Shown: positions 54,779 through 64,000 of the stretch, in pieces
Layout: each line of letters begins with the position of its first letter
Position numbering within the stretch: the first letter of the stretch is position 1
DNA from: Bemisia tabaci
Taxonomy: Eukaryota; Arthropoda; Insecta; Hemiptera; Aleyrodidae
Reading direction: 5' to 3'
Assembly (NCBI RefSeq): GCF_918797505.1
Contig: NC_092800.1
Coordinates: 7,130,001-7,194,000, forward strand
Length of the DNA: 64,000 nt
Program-made: the position numbers and the translations under genes
Notes under the pieces: generated by a model
What the model was told of the DNA's origin: nothing
Seen by the model: the letters and a program-made list of their open reading frames with translations, nothing else
The model's database searches: none

Positions 54779-56203
54779 TACATGAACCACACATCTCAAC
54801 CAGTGGGATTGCTCCATACCCCATTAGTTTTCTTGGCTGTAGTTTGGTCTATCAATTTCAATAGTCAGCCCGCAGAGACGATACATCTGAGGCGCTTAGG
54901 ATCAAAACCCGCAATCTCCATAGCGATGTCGAACGCTGGAAAAGAGCTTATTTTAGTTTCACTAATATCTTCCAATTATATCCCTCGAAAGAAGAGTTTT
55001 GTCTTGTGCAGTATGTTACTCAGCAAAACGATCGACAGATTTGGGCGTTGCCTTGGCAATTATAAGACCATCTTGTGTGACACACCAAACAGTATTAAAA
55101 AGGGAGCATGTGATTTTCTTTTCGCCTAAGCGCTTTCTCAAGAATTTTGCCTATTTTTATGGTGAGGGATCTTCATCATATACTGTCTCCACGGTTAAGT
55201 ACACCTAACTCGTGCATCGCCGATGAGCAATTTACGATTTGACAGTCTTCGCGTTTCAAAAATTGATGACCATTCGTTCTACAGGCATTAGATGCACTAT
55301 CATAAAAAACTCATTTTCACTCAGTATCGCCGTTTGAAAGCAATTTTCTCCGCATGCAATGCGACTTCTACGCTGTCCGCTGCAATTATGAGGTATATCG
55401 CAAATTAATGACAGACACGGTATTCCTATTGTCACTATCCTTCCAACTTGCGAGATATTTGATGGCTTACACGGAAAAGAAGTTGTGTGCTATGTCCTTT
55501 CAACTTCAAACTTCAGATTCAACGAGTTTTTGGCAAATTCCAACTCTGGAAGGTGACAATTTTTCACAATTATCATTTATTTTCCAAAGTGCCACCGGCG
55601 ATAGTAACGATCGAGTTTGGCATTAAAGCCATCCAGACAGTCAAAATTTAGAACAGCCTCTCTGAGTACTTGAGTCGTTAGACACAAGTTGGTTGATTAT
55701 ATGCTCAGCCCAAGATGGCGTCATTTTCCTCATTAAAGAGGGAAAATCTCGCACAGAATATAATATTTTCCGCCGTGGAGTTTAACTACTTCGCAAAGCC
55801 CTAGTAAAGTCAAATCGGAAGGCAAGCACAGACGTGTTTCGGGTTCAATTGGACCCATCATCAGTACAACTCTCGAACTTTAGCCAGTACCGACTTTCTT
55901 CTTATTCTGTACGTAGTCCTTTGCTTGGAGATACGTAGTTAAAAATATAAACTTACCCAAAAACAGTGCATATAATTTGACAGGACTTGGAAACTTACCT
56001 AAAACAGACAAAAAAAGAAAATAATTAGAGGTGATAATAAAAATCAAGTGGTAGGCATTGATATTTGTAATATTTTATGAAGGAAATGAAGAAGAGGAAA
56101 CAATAAGGGTAGAGAAAATCAAGAAGCGCAGCTTTTGGATTACACGTTCACCCTGAACTCTACCCGCGCCTAAAATCAGGTGGACTCGTCTACGATCACC
56201 ATG
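54779..56203. other. Unique stretch; hammerhead-like motif near 55831-55864
   Basis: Open frames of 115 (54782), 69 and 90 residues on the plus strand show no motif. The minus strand at 55831-55864 reads CTGATGA, a GGGT…ACCC hairpin, then GAAAC, the core order of a hammerhead ribozyme. TTTTTCTTATTCTG-type sequence follows; no retroelement frame is present. Confidence 0.4.
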
Positions 56204-56441
56204 CACTGGAAAAAAAAACACATTGAATCTAGAGTCCAGACCCTTAAAAACGTCGACAAGAAAAAATACTCTTGATTCAATCAGATTTAAGCTTAAATCA
56301 AGAGCCAAGCTTCTTTATTTGAGCGGATTTCCTTTTGATTGAAGCTTAAATCTGATTGAATAATGAGTATTTTTTCTTGTAAATGTTTTCAAGAGTCTGG
56401 ACTCTAGATCCAATGTGTTTTTTTTTTCTTTTTTTTTTTTT
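56204..56441. mobile_element. Family B element (~238 bp)
   Basis: CACTGGAAAAAAAAACACAT … AATCAGATTTAAGCTTAAAT on the left; AAGCTTAAATCTGATTGAAT … GACTCTAGATCCAATGTG then a T run on the right. Confidence 0.88.
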
Positions 56442-56507
56442 TCAAAGTACTTACTGTATTCTGTTAACTTGTCACCCCATCTACTTACTTGGGTGTCTTT
56501 AATTCAT

Positions 56508-56744
56508 AGGGTTGCCACAGAATTTTGAAAATTAAATTCCCTGACACATTTTGGTGACATTTCCTGACGATTGAACGAATGTCAGCTTTCTAAAAAGACG
56601 GAGTTAGAAATAGTTGTCGGGCAACATTTGTTGTTCGAAACGTCAAACCCACTCGCGTAAGCAAATGAGGGTAGTTTTACGAGATTTCCCTGACTTTTCA
56701 AAATTTCCTGACATTTCCCGGTTTTCCCTGACTGTGGCAACCCT
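56508..56744. mobile_element. Family E element, complete (237 bp)
   Basis: AGGGTTGCCACAGAATTTTG to CCCTGACTGTGGCAACCCT. Terminal inverted repeat AGGGTTGCCACAG, interior CCTGACGATTGAACGAATG, GAAACGTCAAACCCACTCG and TTTCCCTGACTTTTC. Best reference copy for family E. Confidence 0.88.
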
Positions 56745-57220
56745 GATTTCAGTGCTAGCAAGCGTCAAGCAAAATCAGACGAGAGATATCGTAAACGAAG
56801 GCTGGACATTGTTTCTGAATATTCGAGAAACGGCGCAACAGCTTCCGTCGTCAGGGGCGCAACAGTTTGGGGTCTGTTGACTCGCGGAGATCAACATTCA
56901 ACACTGCTTACCGACTGAGAAACCCACCGAGGCAGAAAGGACCAACTTCATCGGGACCGACAACGTTGCGATTCGACGCTCGGCCACGTGGGAAACGCGA
57001 GCCGCAGCGACGGAAAACCGGCAAAATCGGCTTCGGTAAACGTCACCTTCGCCGAACCGCGCCGCGCGAAAAGGCCTTATTATTTTTCCAGGAAAAAAAA
57101 GTCTGGACTCGAGGCGAGATCGCCCGCGAGAAACAAAATCAATCAAAACTCTACGGGCACACTGAGATGCTAAGTCATTCGATGTATCGCCCTTCAATTG
57201 ACCACTAGACAAGGTCAGGG
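56745..57220. other. Moderately GC-rich unique stretch, no gene supported
   Basis: Open frames of 104-113 residues occur on both strands over the same bases (56867-57212) and are Arg/Lys-rich without a recognisable domain or splice signals. Confidence 0.35.
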
Positions 57221-57604
57221 CAGGGTGTCTACCATTTAAGAAAAACCAAAACTGGGGACTTTTAGGGATGCTTTTTCAAGACAATCGGGGACTTTCCCCC
57301 CCGAAATAGTAAAAGAAAGAGAGCTTGGTAGAACGTTAAAGGCGTATTTTATACGACTAATTTTCCAAGTCATGCAGAACCGATACGAAAAACCAAGCAA
57401 CACTTCATTTTTTTGCTCCTGGTTATACCGCGCCGCCGAGGCTGGCTAGAAAATTTGCAAATACCGGTATTTAGGACGATCTTTGTCATTGTTTAGGGGA
57501 CATGAACTGGAAAATTGGGAACTTTCGGGGATATCGGGGACACCTCTCCAAAATCGCAAATAATCGGGGGTATTGGGGACTTTTGGGGGCCGGTAGACAC
57601 CCTG
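57221..57604. mobile_element. Family I element, complete (384 bp)
   Basis: CAGGGTGTCTACCATTTAAG to GGCCGGTAGACACCCTG. The ends are those of families C and D, but the interior is distinct (ACTGGGGACTTTTAGGG, ATAGTAAAAGAAAGAGAGCT, TTTATACGACTAATTTTCC, repeated GGGGAC). Confidence 0.88.
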
Positions 57605-58207
57605 TTTAAAAACTGTTCCCTGTCACTTTTGTGATAGCCCCCGCGAAAAAAAAGGGTAATTTTGAACGATAAAACACGTTCATGCAGTTAAACGATTTAC
57701 CCAAGGAACACCCTGTACACCGAAAATTTAAAATGAGCAGCCACTAAATCTGCCCTCCCGGGTCGATCCGACAGCGGTGCGGCGCCGGTCAAGATATACG
57801 GAGTTGCTTGACTCCGGAGGGAAAGAGGGAGCGGGGTCGGGGCGGTTGAAATTAAAAATCCCTCCGGTTGCCGGGCCGAAGCCCCTGTAGGAATTTCAAG
57901 CGAAAACAAACCCTCGGAACGACCAGCGGCTCTCTCTTGACCTTACGGATTGACGATGAAAGTAAATAATTGGAGGCCAACGCGCGTTCCTTCGCCCGGA
58001 ACTCGCGCTCCCCACTCGAGCATGGGGATGCCGTAAAAATAAGCACCCCTCTCTGCGCGGGGTGCGTTCCGATCAATTTTCAGCCCGGGGTGGAACTGAA
58101 ACTACTTTAGTTGAAACTATTGGCGCCCGGCTGGACAGTTGGAACAGATGAAGGGAAGACATGAGCAACGTCCGATCGGCGAAAATCGGAGATCGTTACC
58201 ACGATCA
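57605..58207. other. GC-rich unique stretch, no gene supported
   Basis: Minus-strand open frames at 57697 and 57852 are composition-driven. No repeat was recognised. Confidence 0.4.
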
Positions 58208-58571
58208 GGATGTCCGATAAAACTGGCTGGCAAAAAAGAAGTTCTTTTCAATAAATAGGTCTACTGAAAATGCATTTCGGATTTTTCCTGAAATTTTAAA
58301 TGAAATTTCCTGACTGTGGCCCGAAGAAATTCACAAGCGTTTGACTCCGCAAACCTGCAACTTCGGTGGATTGGATCAAATGTTTTACTTTGGCATGTGT
58401 TAAACGTGGATGAAAAATGCTGGATGCACTCTGAATTTTCTGATCCATGATCGATTTTCCTGCAAATTTTCTGATTTTTCTTGAAGACATAGAATTTCCA
58501 GATTATTCCTGATGACAGCGAATTTCTTGATATTTTCCGGTTGTTCTGGTCTTCACTGATAGCAGACACCT
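58208..58571. mobile_element. Degraded C/D-type element
   Basis: 58208-58258 (GGATGTCCGATAAAACTGGC) resembles the left end of family C. From about 58255 the text (AGGTCTACTGAAAATGC … TTCTTGATATTTTCCGGTTG … GCAGACACCTA) matches family D. Confidence 0.6.
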
Positions 58572-58790
58572 ATCACACTAATTTTTCAGCATGGAGTCAA
58601 AGAATACTTGACCATGCTTATTCCCTGAGTTTTTGTATCATAGATTCCCTGACTTGTGCCTGAAATTTTTCATTCCCTCACGAATCACAGTTTTCCCTGG
58701 TTACAGACATAGTTTTTCAGTATTTTTCAAAAAATTCAGTACTTTGGCAGTCCTTCCAAGTTATGACTTTTCGAAAAGAAGGACCTTACA
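58572..58790. other. Short spacer
   Basis: Contains TTCCCTGACTTGTGCC and CAGTATTTTTC-type fragments of families E and C. Nothing else is seen. Confidence 0.4.
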
Positions 58791-59024
58791 CACTGAAAAA
58801 AAAAAGATGGGTAGAATTTACCATTCCTTCACGCTGTATTTCACATAGCGTCAATTCAGAGTCAATTCTGCAGCCAAGAAAAAGGTAAACGATACTATAT
58901 TCTGGTACAGGTAACCATTCCTCTGGCAGAATCGACTCGAAGATTGGTAGAATTTACCATTCCTTCACGCTGTGTAAAATACAGCGTGAAGGAATGGTAA
59001 ATTCTACCCATATTTTTTTCAGTG
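58791..59024. mobile_element. Family K element (234 bp) with a perfect internal hairpin
   Basis: CACTGAAAAAAAAAAGATGG to CCCATATTTTTTTCAGTG. The subterminal arm GGTAGAATTTACCATTCC plus TTCACGCTGT occurs once at the left end and twice more, inverted, at 58945-59010, making a ~28-bp perfect stem around GTAAAAT. Confidence 0.9.
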
Positions 59025-59553
59025 CGGTCAGTGTGGTCCTCTTTGAAATGAAAAAAAAATTCCCCAACTCCGGCAAAATGATCGCATTTTCAAGGGGTTT
59101 CATACATTCTTCTTCCTACATAATTTCTCGACCTCCTTAAGTTTTTCCCAACAATCGCCACCCCACTCCTAACAAACCCGGTAATGAAGGATGAGTGCAG
59201 CACACGAGTCGTCGGTCGGTTAGGTTAGTGTACAAACCTCCCTCTCGAGATAACGAGAAGTACACAGTTCTTAAACAAAAGCTATTTAATTACGGGACGG
59301 CGAGAAAAAGAGCGAGCGAGCGGGCGAGCGCGTGGCGCTAACATCGAGCGGAGCAACGAGCGTCTGCCGCTCGTCCATAATTTATCAACCTCATTAGAAA
59401 ATGACCGGACTCACGCCACCGTCACACAATACCGCGCTTTGACCGCGCGGGTAGAGGGCGAGGATAAGGGGTGACCCAAAAGTCCCGCGCCACCCCTAGG
59501 GTTCTCGCAGCTTTTGAAGGAGGCCCCCTTGAAATTTTGGGAGTTTACACAGG
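59025..59553. other. Unique stretch with GC-rich patch
   Basis: 59270-59420 alternates GCGAGCGAGCGGGCGAGC with CTATTTAATTACGGG and CATAATTTATCAACC, similar in style to the possible regulatory islands at 33.0, 37.3 and 47.6 kb. No exon is supported. Confidence 0.4.
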
Positions 59554-60013
59554 CAGGGTGTCTACCAGTTATACAAAAAACCAAGATTGGGGACTTTCGA
59601 GGACATATGGACCGAGTTTAACAGAAAGGAACCAAGCCACATCAGCAATTGCCAAGTTTAACTGGGCAATTAAATTTTTTCCGAGAGAACTTATGATCGG
59701 ATTTCTTTGAACATTTTAAGGAATTTTCTTCGTACCATGGCAAATTTTCACTGAAATTTGCACGATAATCCGCACAACCGTTTTCATGTAAAAAATTAAA
59801 TTGCCCTATTAAAGTTGGAAATAGCTGATGTGGCTTGGTTCCTTTCTGTTTAACGCGGTCCATATAGGGGTATTTCTTCGAGAAAATCGGGGGCTTTTTC
59901 CCCAAAATAGTAAAAGAAAGAGAGCTAGTTGGAGCGTTAGAAGGCGTACTTCATACGACTAATTTTACAACTCATATTGAACCGATGAAAACATACGAAA
60001 AACCAAACAAGCA
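59554..60013. mobile_element. Family I element split by family H, right end lost
   Basis: Left CAGGGTGTCTACCAGTTATA with GATTGGGGACTTTCGAGG; after the H insertion, CGGGGGCTTTTTCCCC, ATAGTAAAAGAAAGAGAGCT and CATACGACTAATTTTAC. It stops at the family J palindrome. Confidence 0.82.
59609..59861. mobile_element. Family H element, complete (253 bp), ATAT target duplication
   Basis: GGACCGAGTTTAACAGAAAG to CTTTCTGTTTAACGCGGTCC. Flanked by ATAT at 59605-59608 and 59862-59865. Inserted in family I, whose text resumes at once on the right. Confidence 0.92.
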
Positions 60014-60263
60014 CTTGAGACCAAAATGGAGGGGATATCCAACGCCATCCTGAGAGTCCATCTCTACATCAAGACAAACTCTCCATGCAAAGATAGGAAG
60101 CAAATACATTAGCAGTGATGCCGGGTTTTCAGTCTTCGAGTCCCCAAATAAAGTGGCAGCCCTGTCAATGTATTTGCTCCCTATCTTTGCATGGAGAGTT
60201 TGTCTTGATGTAGACGTGGACCCTCAGGGTAGCGTGGGATATCCCCTCCATTTTGGCCTCAAC
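60014..60263. mobile_element. Family J fold-back (~250 bp)
   Basis: Left GACCAAAATGGAGGGGATAT … AAGACAAACTCTCCATGCAA and right TTGCATGGAGAGTTTGTCTT … ATATCCCCTCCATTTTGGCC are long inverted complements, about 100 bp each, around a ~45-bp centre. The plus-strand open frame at 60153 lies inside it and is not a gene. Confidence 0.88.
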
Positions 60264-60969
60264 TTGAGAGCTTTTTTTGAGCTTGGGAGTTGTTTTCAGA
60301 GAAAACTAGTGGCACCACCGTGTTTCTCGCGAACTTTTACGTAAGAATCAACTGTCAAATCGCAAATTCCTCACACATGCAACATCTCCATTCTTCAAAA
60401 GTTGCAGGGGTGATGCTTGGGCGGGGTGCCGGACTTCTGAATCACCCTGTGCTCGACGCTCCAAAACTTGAGGAGCGATGGTCCGTGCGCCCCACCCCGG
60501 GTCATAACTTAAATTTGAGACCCAAGTTCGAACTTATCGCTACTTCCCACCCGTTCCCCCGACGCATTTGCCACAAAAATGATCCAACCGAGTGTGAACA
60601 CTAAAACCGTATCGTGGAAGCGACATTCTGGAAGGCAACAAGTTGGCCATAAAAATGTCCTTGTGTAGAGTGCATAGTATTTTTTCCATTTAAATTCCCC
60701 GAGCTTTCCAATAATTTTCCTTTGCCTGCCCGAATGTAGAGACGAGAACATACACAATGCATGCATCCTGAGCAACAATACAAAAAAAAAATGTTGCAGA
60801 CAGTATTGTGACAACAGTAAGGATTGTTTCAAAGAGGATTTTAAACTCTGCAGATATATAGAACGGGAGATACTGGATTTGACAATTACCAAAATTTGAG
60901 GAAATTTGCACCCTTGTATTTTAGGATTGATTCCTCAAGAATGCCTGTCGCGGCATATCTACACGGGAA
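60264..60969. other. Unique stretch, no gene supported
   Basis: Open frames at 60290 (plus) and 60509 (minus) overlap and lack motifs. Nothing else was recognised. Confidence 0.4.
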
Positions 60970-61371
60970 AAAAAGTGTTAAAAAATGAGTACTTTTACAG
61001 TACTTTTTCGGTATATTCTCAAGAAATTCAGCACCTCCTCCACTAGAAAAATTCCGTACTTTTTCAGTACCTCCATTTAACGAACTTACAAAAATTTCAA
61101 AAATTTGAAATCGCGACAAAAAATTAAAAAAATTCCGGACCTTTTTGCGGGATTTCCGCACGTTTTCAGTACTTCCGGACCGCCCTTAAAAAAAACAGTA
61201 CTATTTCCGGACTTATAGACACCCTGACATCTAAAATTTGAAATCGCGACAAAAAAATTAAAAAAAAAAAAAAAAATTCAGGACCTTTTTGCGGAATTTC
61301 CGCACTTTATCAGTACTTCCGGACCGCCCTTAAAAAAACAATACTATTTCCGGACTTGTAGACACCCTGAC
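60970..61371. mobile_element. Family C element with tandemly repeated right half
   Basis: 60970-61225 is family C without its left terminus and ends TTATAGACACCCTG. The right ~145 bp, from AAATTTGAAATCGCGACAAA to GACACCCTGACATCTA, is then repeated at 61228-61371. Each repeat ends in GACACCCTGACATCTA, so the duplication includes flanking sequence. Confidence 0.85.
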
Positions 61372-61406
61372 ATCTACAGCTTTTCAAAAACGATTTCAAC
61401 TATCAG

Positions 61407-61620
61407 CCCGCTGAAGGAGACGAGCGACGACACCTACCTCAAGCCCGGCGCACTGCCCCCGCTGTCGGACAACGGCGACGACGTTGGGTTCCCACAACAC
61501 TTCAATCCATCACCGGGGCGCATAAACAAGGAAGTCACTCAAGACCGGGCCGAATTCACACTTCCGAAACCCGACGGGAAAACGGAGAAAAAACAGGGCC
61601 GCTCACACCGCGAGGGTTAA
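61407..61620 (+). CDS. Coding-looking segment, unidentified partial exon
   Basis: From the 3'-splice-like GATTTCAACTATCAG the plus strand reads, in phase 1, PLKETSDDTYLKPGALPPLS, then DNGDDVGFPQHFNPSPGRIN, a Lys/Glu-rich tail, and TAA at 61618-61620. Codons in the first half strongly prefer C or G in third position (GAC, ACC, TAC, CTC, AAG, CCC, GGC), unlike the AT-rich surroundings. There is no ATG; it would be a terminal exon of a gene whose other exons lie elsewhere. I do not recognise the protein. It also sits in a GC-rich patch, which can imitate such codon bias. Confidence 0.3.
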
Positions 61621-61940
61621 ATATTTTATGAGCCGGCCCGCGCGCCGTCCGCCGCTCACTACGCCCCGAACCGCGGCCGGTGGCGCTAAGAAAGGGCGCC
61701 CGTTTTATTTATCTTCCCCCTCGGGGCCCCCCGCCCGATTCGCACCGAAAACCGACACCTCCAGCCCGCGCGATAATTAAACATCGAGAGATTCGGCAAC
61801 AGCGAAGGGCGCGCAGCCTTCGGGTTCCCTGCGAAAACCCCAACTAAGGAAGAACACCGCGAAAGCATTAAAACGTTGCCAAGTTTCTAATGATGTAATA
61901 TTTTTAATCCCAGAAAAGAGAGAAAAAAACACTAAGAGGT
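61621..61940. other. GC-rich unique stretch, no gene seen
   Basis: 61630-61780 is CpG-rich with AT-core interruptions (TTTTATTTATC, GCGATAATTAAAC). It follows the coding-looking segment and could be its 3' UTR or a regulatory patch. CCAACTAAGGAAGAACACCG near 61849, then AAACGTTGCCAAGTTTC, is a family F fragment. Confidence 0.4.
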
Positions 61941-62090
61941 GGCCAAAATGGACTGCATTTAGCAATTCGGAACTATAAATTTTGGCTCATCTGAAAAAAC
62001 ACTTATGTGTATAGGGAAACTAATGGCACATACGTTGTGTTTAAAGAGGGCCAGAATTTATAGTTCCAAATTGCAAAATGTAGGCCAAAT
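61941..62090. mobile_element. Family A palindromic MITE (~150 bp), complete
   Basis: GGCCAAAATGGACTGCATTT then AATTCGGAACTATAAATTTT; right arm GGCCAGAATTTATAGTTCCA then AATTGCAAAATGTAGGCC. The outer GGCC-containing ends are preserved, so this is the best reference copy. Confidence 0.9.
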
Positions 62091-62110
62091 GGTATGTAAC
62101 GAGGTGGAAA

Positions 62111-62300
62111 AATGGTGCTGAGTCCACACCATTTCGTGGGGAAAGCCAAGAAGTTCCAAAAATTATAATTAGGGTTAAAAATAATTTTTTGTAATATTTT
62201 TAAGCTTTTAGGGTTAAAAAAATTATTTTCGACTCTAATTATAGTTTTCGGAACTTCTAGGCTTCGTTTCCCCCGCGAAATGGTGTGGACCTAGCATTAT
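62111..62300. mobile_element. Family P fold-back (~190 bp)
   Basis: Left GTCCACACCATTTCGTGGGG … AAGAAGTTCCAAAAATTATA; right GGAACTTCTAGGC … CGCGAAATGGTGTGGAC. Arms of about 80 bp; a fragment of the right arm is near 22513-22535. It starts only ~20 bp after family A. Confidence 0.88.
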
Positions 62301-63397
62301 TCCTTTACTTTGTTTCCCAGAAAATTTAAACATTCTTTCTTATGATTTGTTTAATGGGCTCGATTGGATTACGAAAAATTTTTTTCAAAAATTAGACAGA
62401 AAATTTACAAGTTTTTTTTACGAAATCCATCTGTTTTCGGTCAAAATTTGGCATCGTTCCCGCGGACACCGGGCAAGGGCGCGGGTCGCCATGGCGACCG
62501 ACCGTACACAACTTCCCGGACCCGTATGCACCAAAGGGGGAAACGTCGAACCGACACGCAAATAGGTCGTCAAAATGGATTATTGTGAGTAAATTTGTTT
62601 AATTTATTTGCCGATACACTTTTATTGCGCTTCTCCGCCACCGGGACGAGAGTACGGGCCCTTCGCGAGGTTTACCTCTCCGGGAAATCGCCGGCATACT
62701 CGTCCGAGGGGCGGGCTACATCCCCCCCCCATCTCCAACCCCCTCGCCTCGAGTATCGTAAGACCTGGGAAACTTCCGCCGAAAGTCTTCGATACACATG
62801 GGATGAGTCGGAAAACGAGATGAACACGCTGGTGGGGGAGGGAGGAGCGCTTAACCTCAACCTTGACATAGAAATCTGCGCAATGTCGTTACCTTGGAGC
62901 CGTGCATAAAATAAGTAACGCTGGGAGAGGTCTTTGAGCCTCCGTTAAAGGTTTCGCTGCGTTACATAACGCTGTTTTTGAAAATTTGGGACGGTGGCGA
63001 TTGGTGACCGGTCCAGGGGTGCAAGAAAAGCTCGATGGGCCGGTCGCAGAGAGATCGCGGAGCAAATGTGAAGGCGCCTGAAAGGAGGTAAAAAAATGTG
63101 ATAGCACCATGAAAGGGAGAAAAATTTGAAGGCAGACGCAGCATGGTCCTGCAAAGCGCATACCTTTCAGAGAGGGAAACTGTGTAACGTGCTGTCTTAT
63201 ACGAAGGAAAACACTGAGGCGCGCAAGACTTCTGTGGACACCGATTTAAAAGCAATTTTAAAAATGCTAGGGCTGCCTCCAAAAAAGTGAGGGCGAAGAA
63301 CTTTCTGCAACCCTTTCACGACGATTCAAAAATTTAGACAAGTTTTAACTTTTTTCGGCGAAAAAAGAAAAAGAACCACCCACCTTTTACCAAAGTT
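62301..63397. other. Mixed stretch, no gene supported
   Basis: 62450-62570 and 62600-62800 are GC-rich. AAAATGGATTATT|gtgagt near 62571 has the look of a start codon followed by a 5' splice site, but only four codons support it. Overlapping open frames on both strands from 62595 to 63282 show no motif. Confidence 0.35.
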
Positions 63398-64000
63398 AAG
63401 TAAGCATGTGTAATTTAATTGGTTTCAGGAACACGAATCGCGTTTCATTTATTTTTTCTTTTTTAAAAAACAGAAAGAAACAAAAATATCATATCGAAAT
63501 TTTCTGTGATTTCATTTGCAATCATTCCGGAAAATTTTCAGAAAATCTGCAAGAGGTTTGATAGAAAATCCTGATTAGAAATAGAACATGAGTGAAGATG
63601 TAAGACGTTGCAATCGGAGATAAATACGCTAATATTTCGCGTGCAGTGGTCGCTAATTGAATTCCTTCACGGCAGGCGTAATGAGATAACTATTCGACCA
63701 CGGGTGTAGGCATGTTGCCGCTTGCAGGATTGAAGGCGCATCACACTGCGAAGATGACTCGACTGCGTTCCTTTCCCTGGCTGGCGCGACGCTAAATTCA
63801 CCGCAAAATTAGGACTACGCGTCATTAGTATTCTGTCTGCCCTGTTTTTACCTCATTTAAAGTAAAAAAATGTAACTTAATTGCTTTCAGAAACAATAAC
63901 CGCGTTCATTTTTTTTATTTGATGAACAGAAAACATAACAAACGAAAATATCGCGATATTTTTTGAAATATCACTTAAAATCATTCCCGAAAATTTTCAT
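63398..64000. repeat. Direct duplication, ~464 bp apart
   Basis: AAAGTTAAGTAAGCATGTGT … GGTTTCAGGAACACGAATCG at 63398 matches AAAGTAAAAAAATGTAACTT … CTTTCAGAAACAATAACCG at 63862, and both continue to AATCATTCC(C/G)GAAAATTTTCA. The right copy is cut by the window end. Between them, near 63710-63750, CATGTTGCCGCTTGCAGGAT then TGAAGGCGC resembles the 3.3-kb duplication. Confidence 0.75.

Noticed and set aside
56867..57212. Basic 104- and 113-residue frames on opposite strands
   Set aside because: Mutually overlapping antisense frames without motifs; no evidence for either.
60153..60344. Short frame beginning MAALSMYLLPIFAW, resembling a signal peptide
   Set aside because: It lies in the right arm of the family J palindrome.
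1..64000. CRISPR arrays, phage or bacterial operons
   Set aside because: The tandem arrays lack alternating repeats and unique spacers, and the gene structure is spliced and eukaryotic throughout.

Overview
This window is nuclear DNA from an animal, most likely an insect. It has GT-AG introns, long AT-rich introns, dense short inverted-repeat transposons and no operon structure. The only gene I can name is an insect-type hnRNP K (three KH domains). The dispersed repeats, for example the ~145-bp element containing GGAACTACAATTTC, remind me of hemipteran and especially whitefly (Bemisia-like) genomes. That is memory-based inference; I could not search.

Left part (1-8.4 kb): a four-copy ~266-bp tandem repeat (747-1765). 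A three-exon plus-strand gene follows (2743-7044) for a 275-residue basic, coiled-coil protein I do not recognise. Its introns carry a hAT-type MITE with a clean 8-bp target-site duplication and a long palindrome.

Middle (8.4-32 kb): the hnRNP K gene, on the minus strand and convergent with the first gene. I rebuilt twelve coding exons at base level. All splice phases agree, giving a 372-residue protein with KH1, KH2, an RG/GY-rich linker and KH3. Two further phase-compatible exon candidates are visible: an alternative last exon, and an exon that could replace or poison the second half of KH1. The introns hold repeats of families A, E, F, H, L and M.

Right part (32-64 kb): no gene I can establish. 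It is a mosaic of short inverted-repeat elements, several inserted into one another (D in C, B in C, C in F, H in F, H in I, and both G and E in one F). GC/CpG-rich islands lie between them, some with TAATTA-type homeodomain cores, and so does one coding-looking plus-strand segment near 61.4-61.6 kb. It looks like a long intergenic region or giant intron.

Family letters used below are mine. A: ~145-bp palindromic MITE. B: CACTGGAAAA element of ~230-250 bp with ~100-bp inverted arms. C, D, I: elements ending CAGGGTGTC/GACACCCTG. E: AGGGTTGCC/GGCAACCCT. F: CTGCCGTGCTAAGGAA ends. G: CACTGTTAAAAA ends. H: GGACCGCGTTAAACAGAAAG ends. J, L, M, N, P: other fold-back or inverted elements. K: CACTGAAAAAA element.
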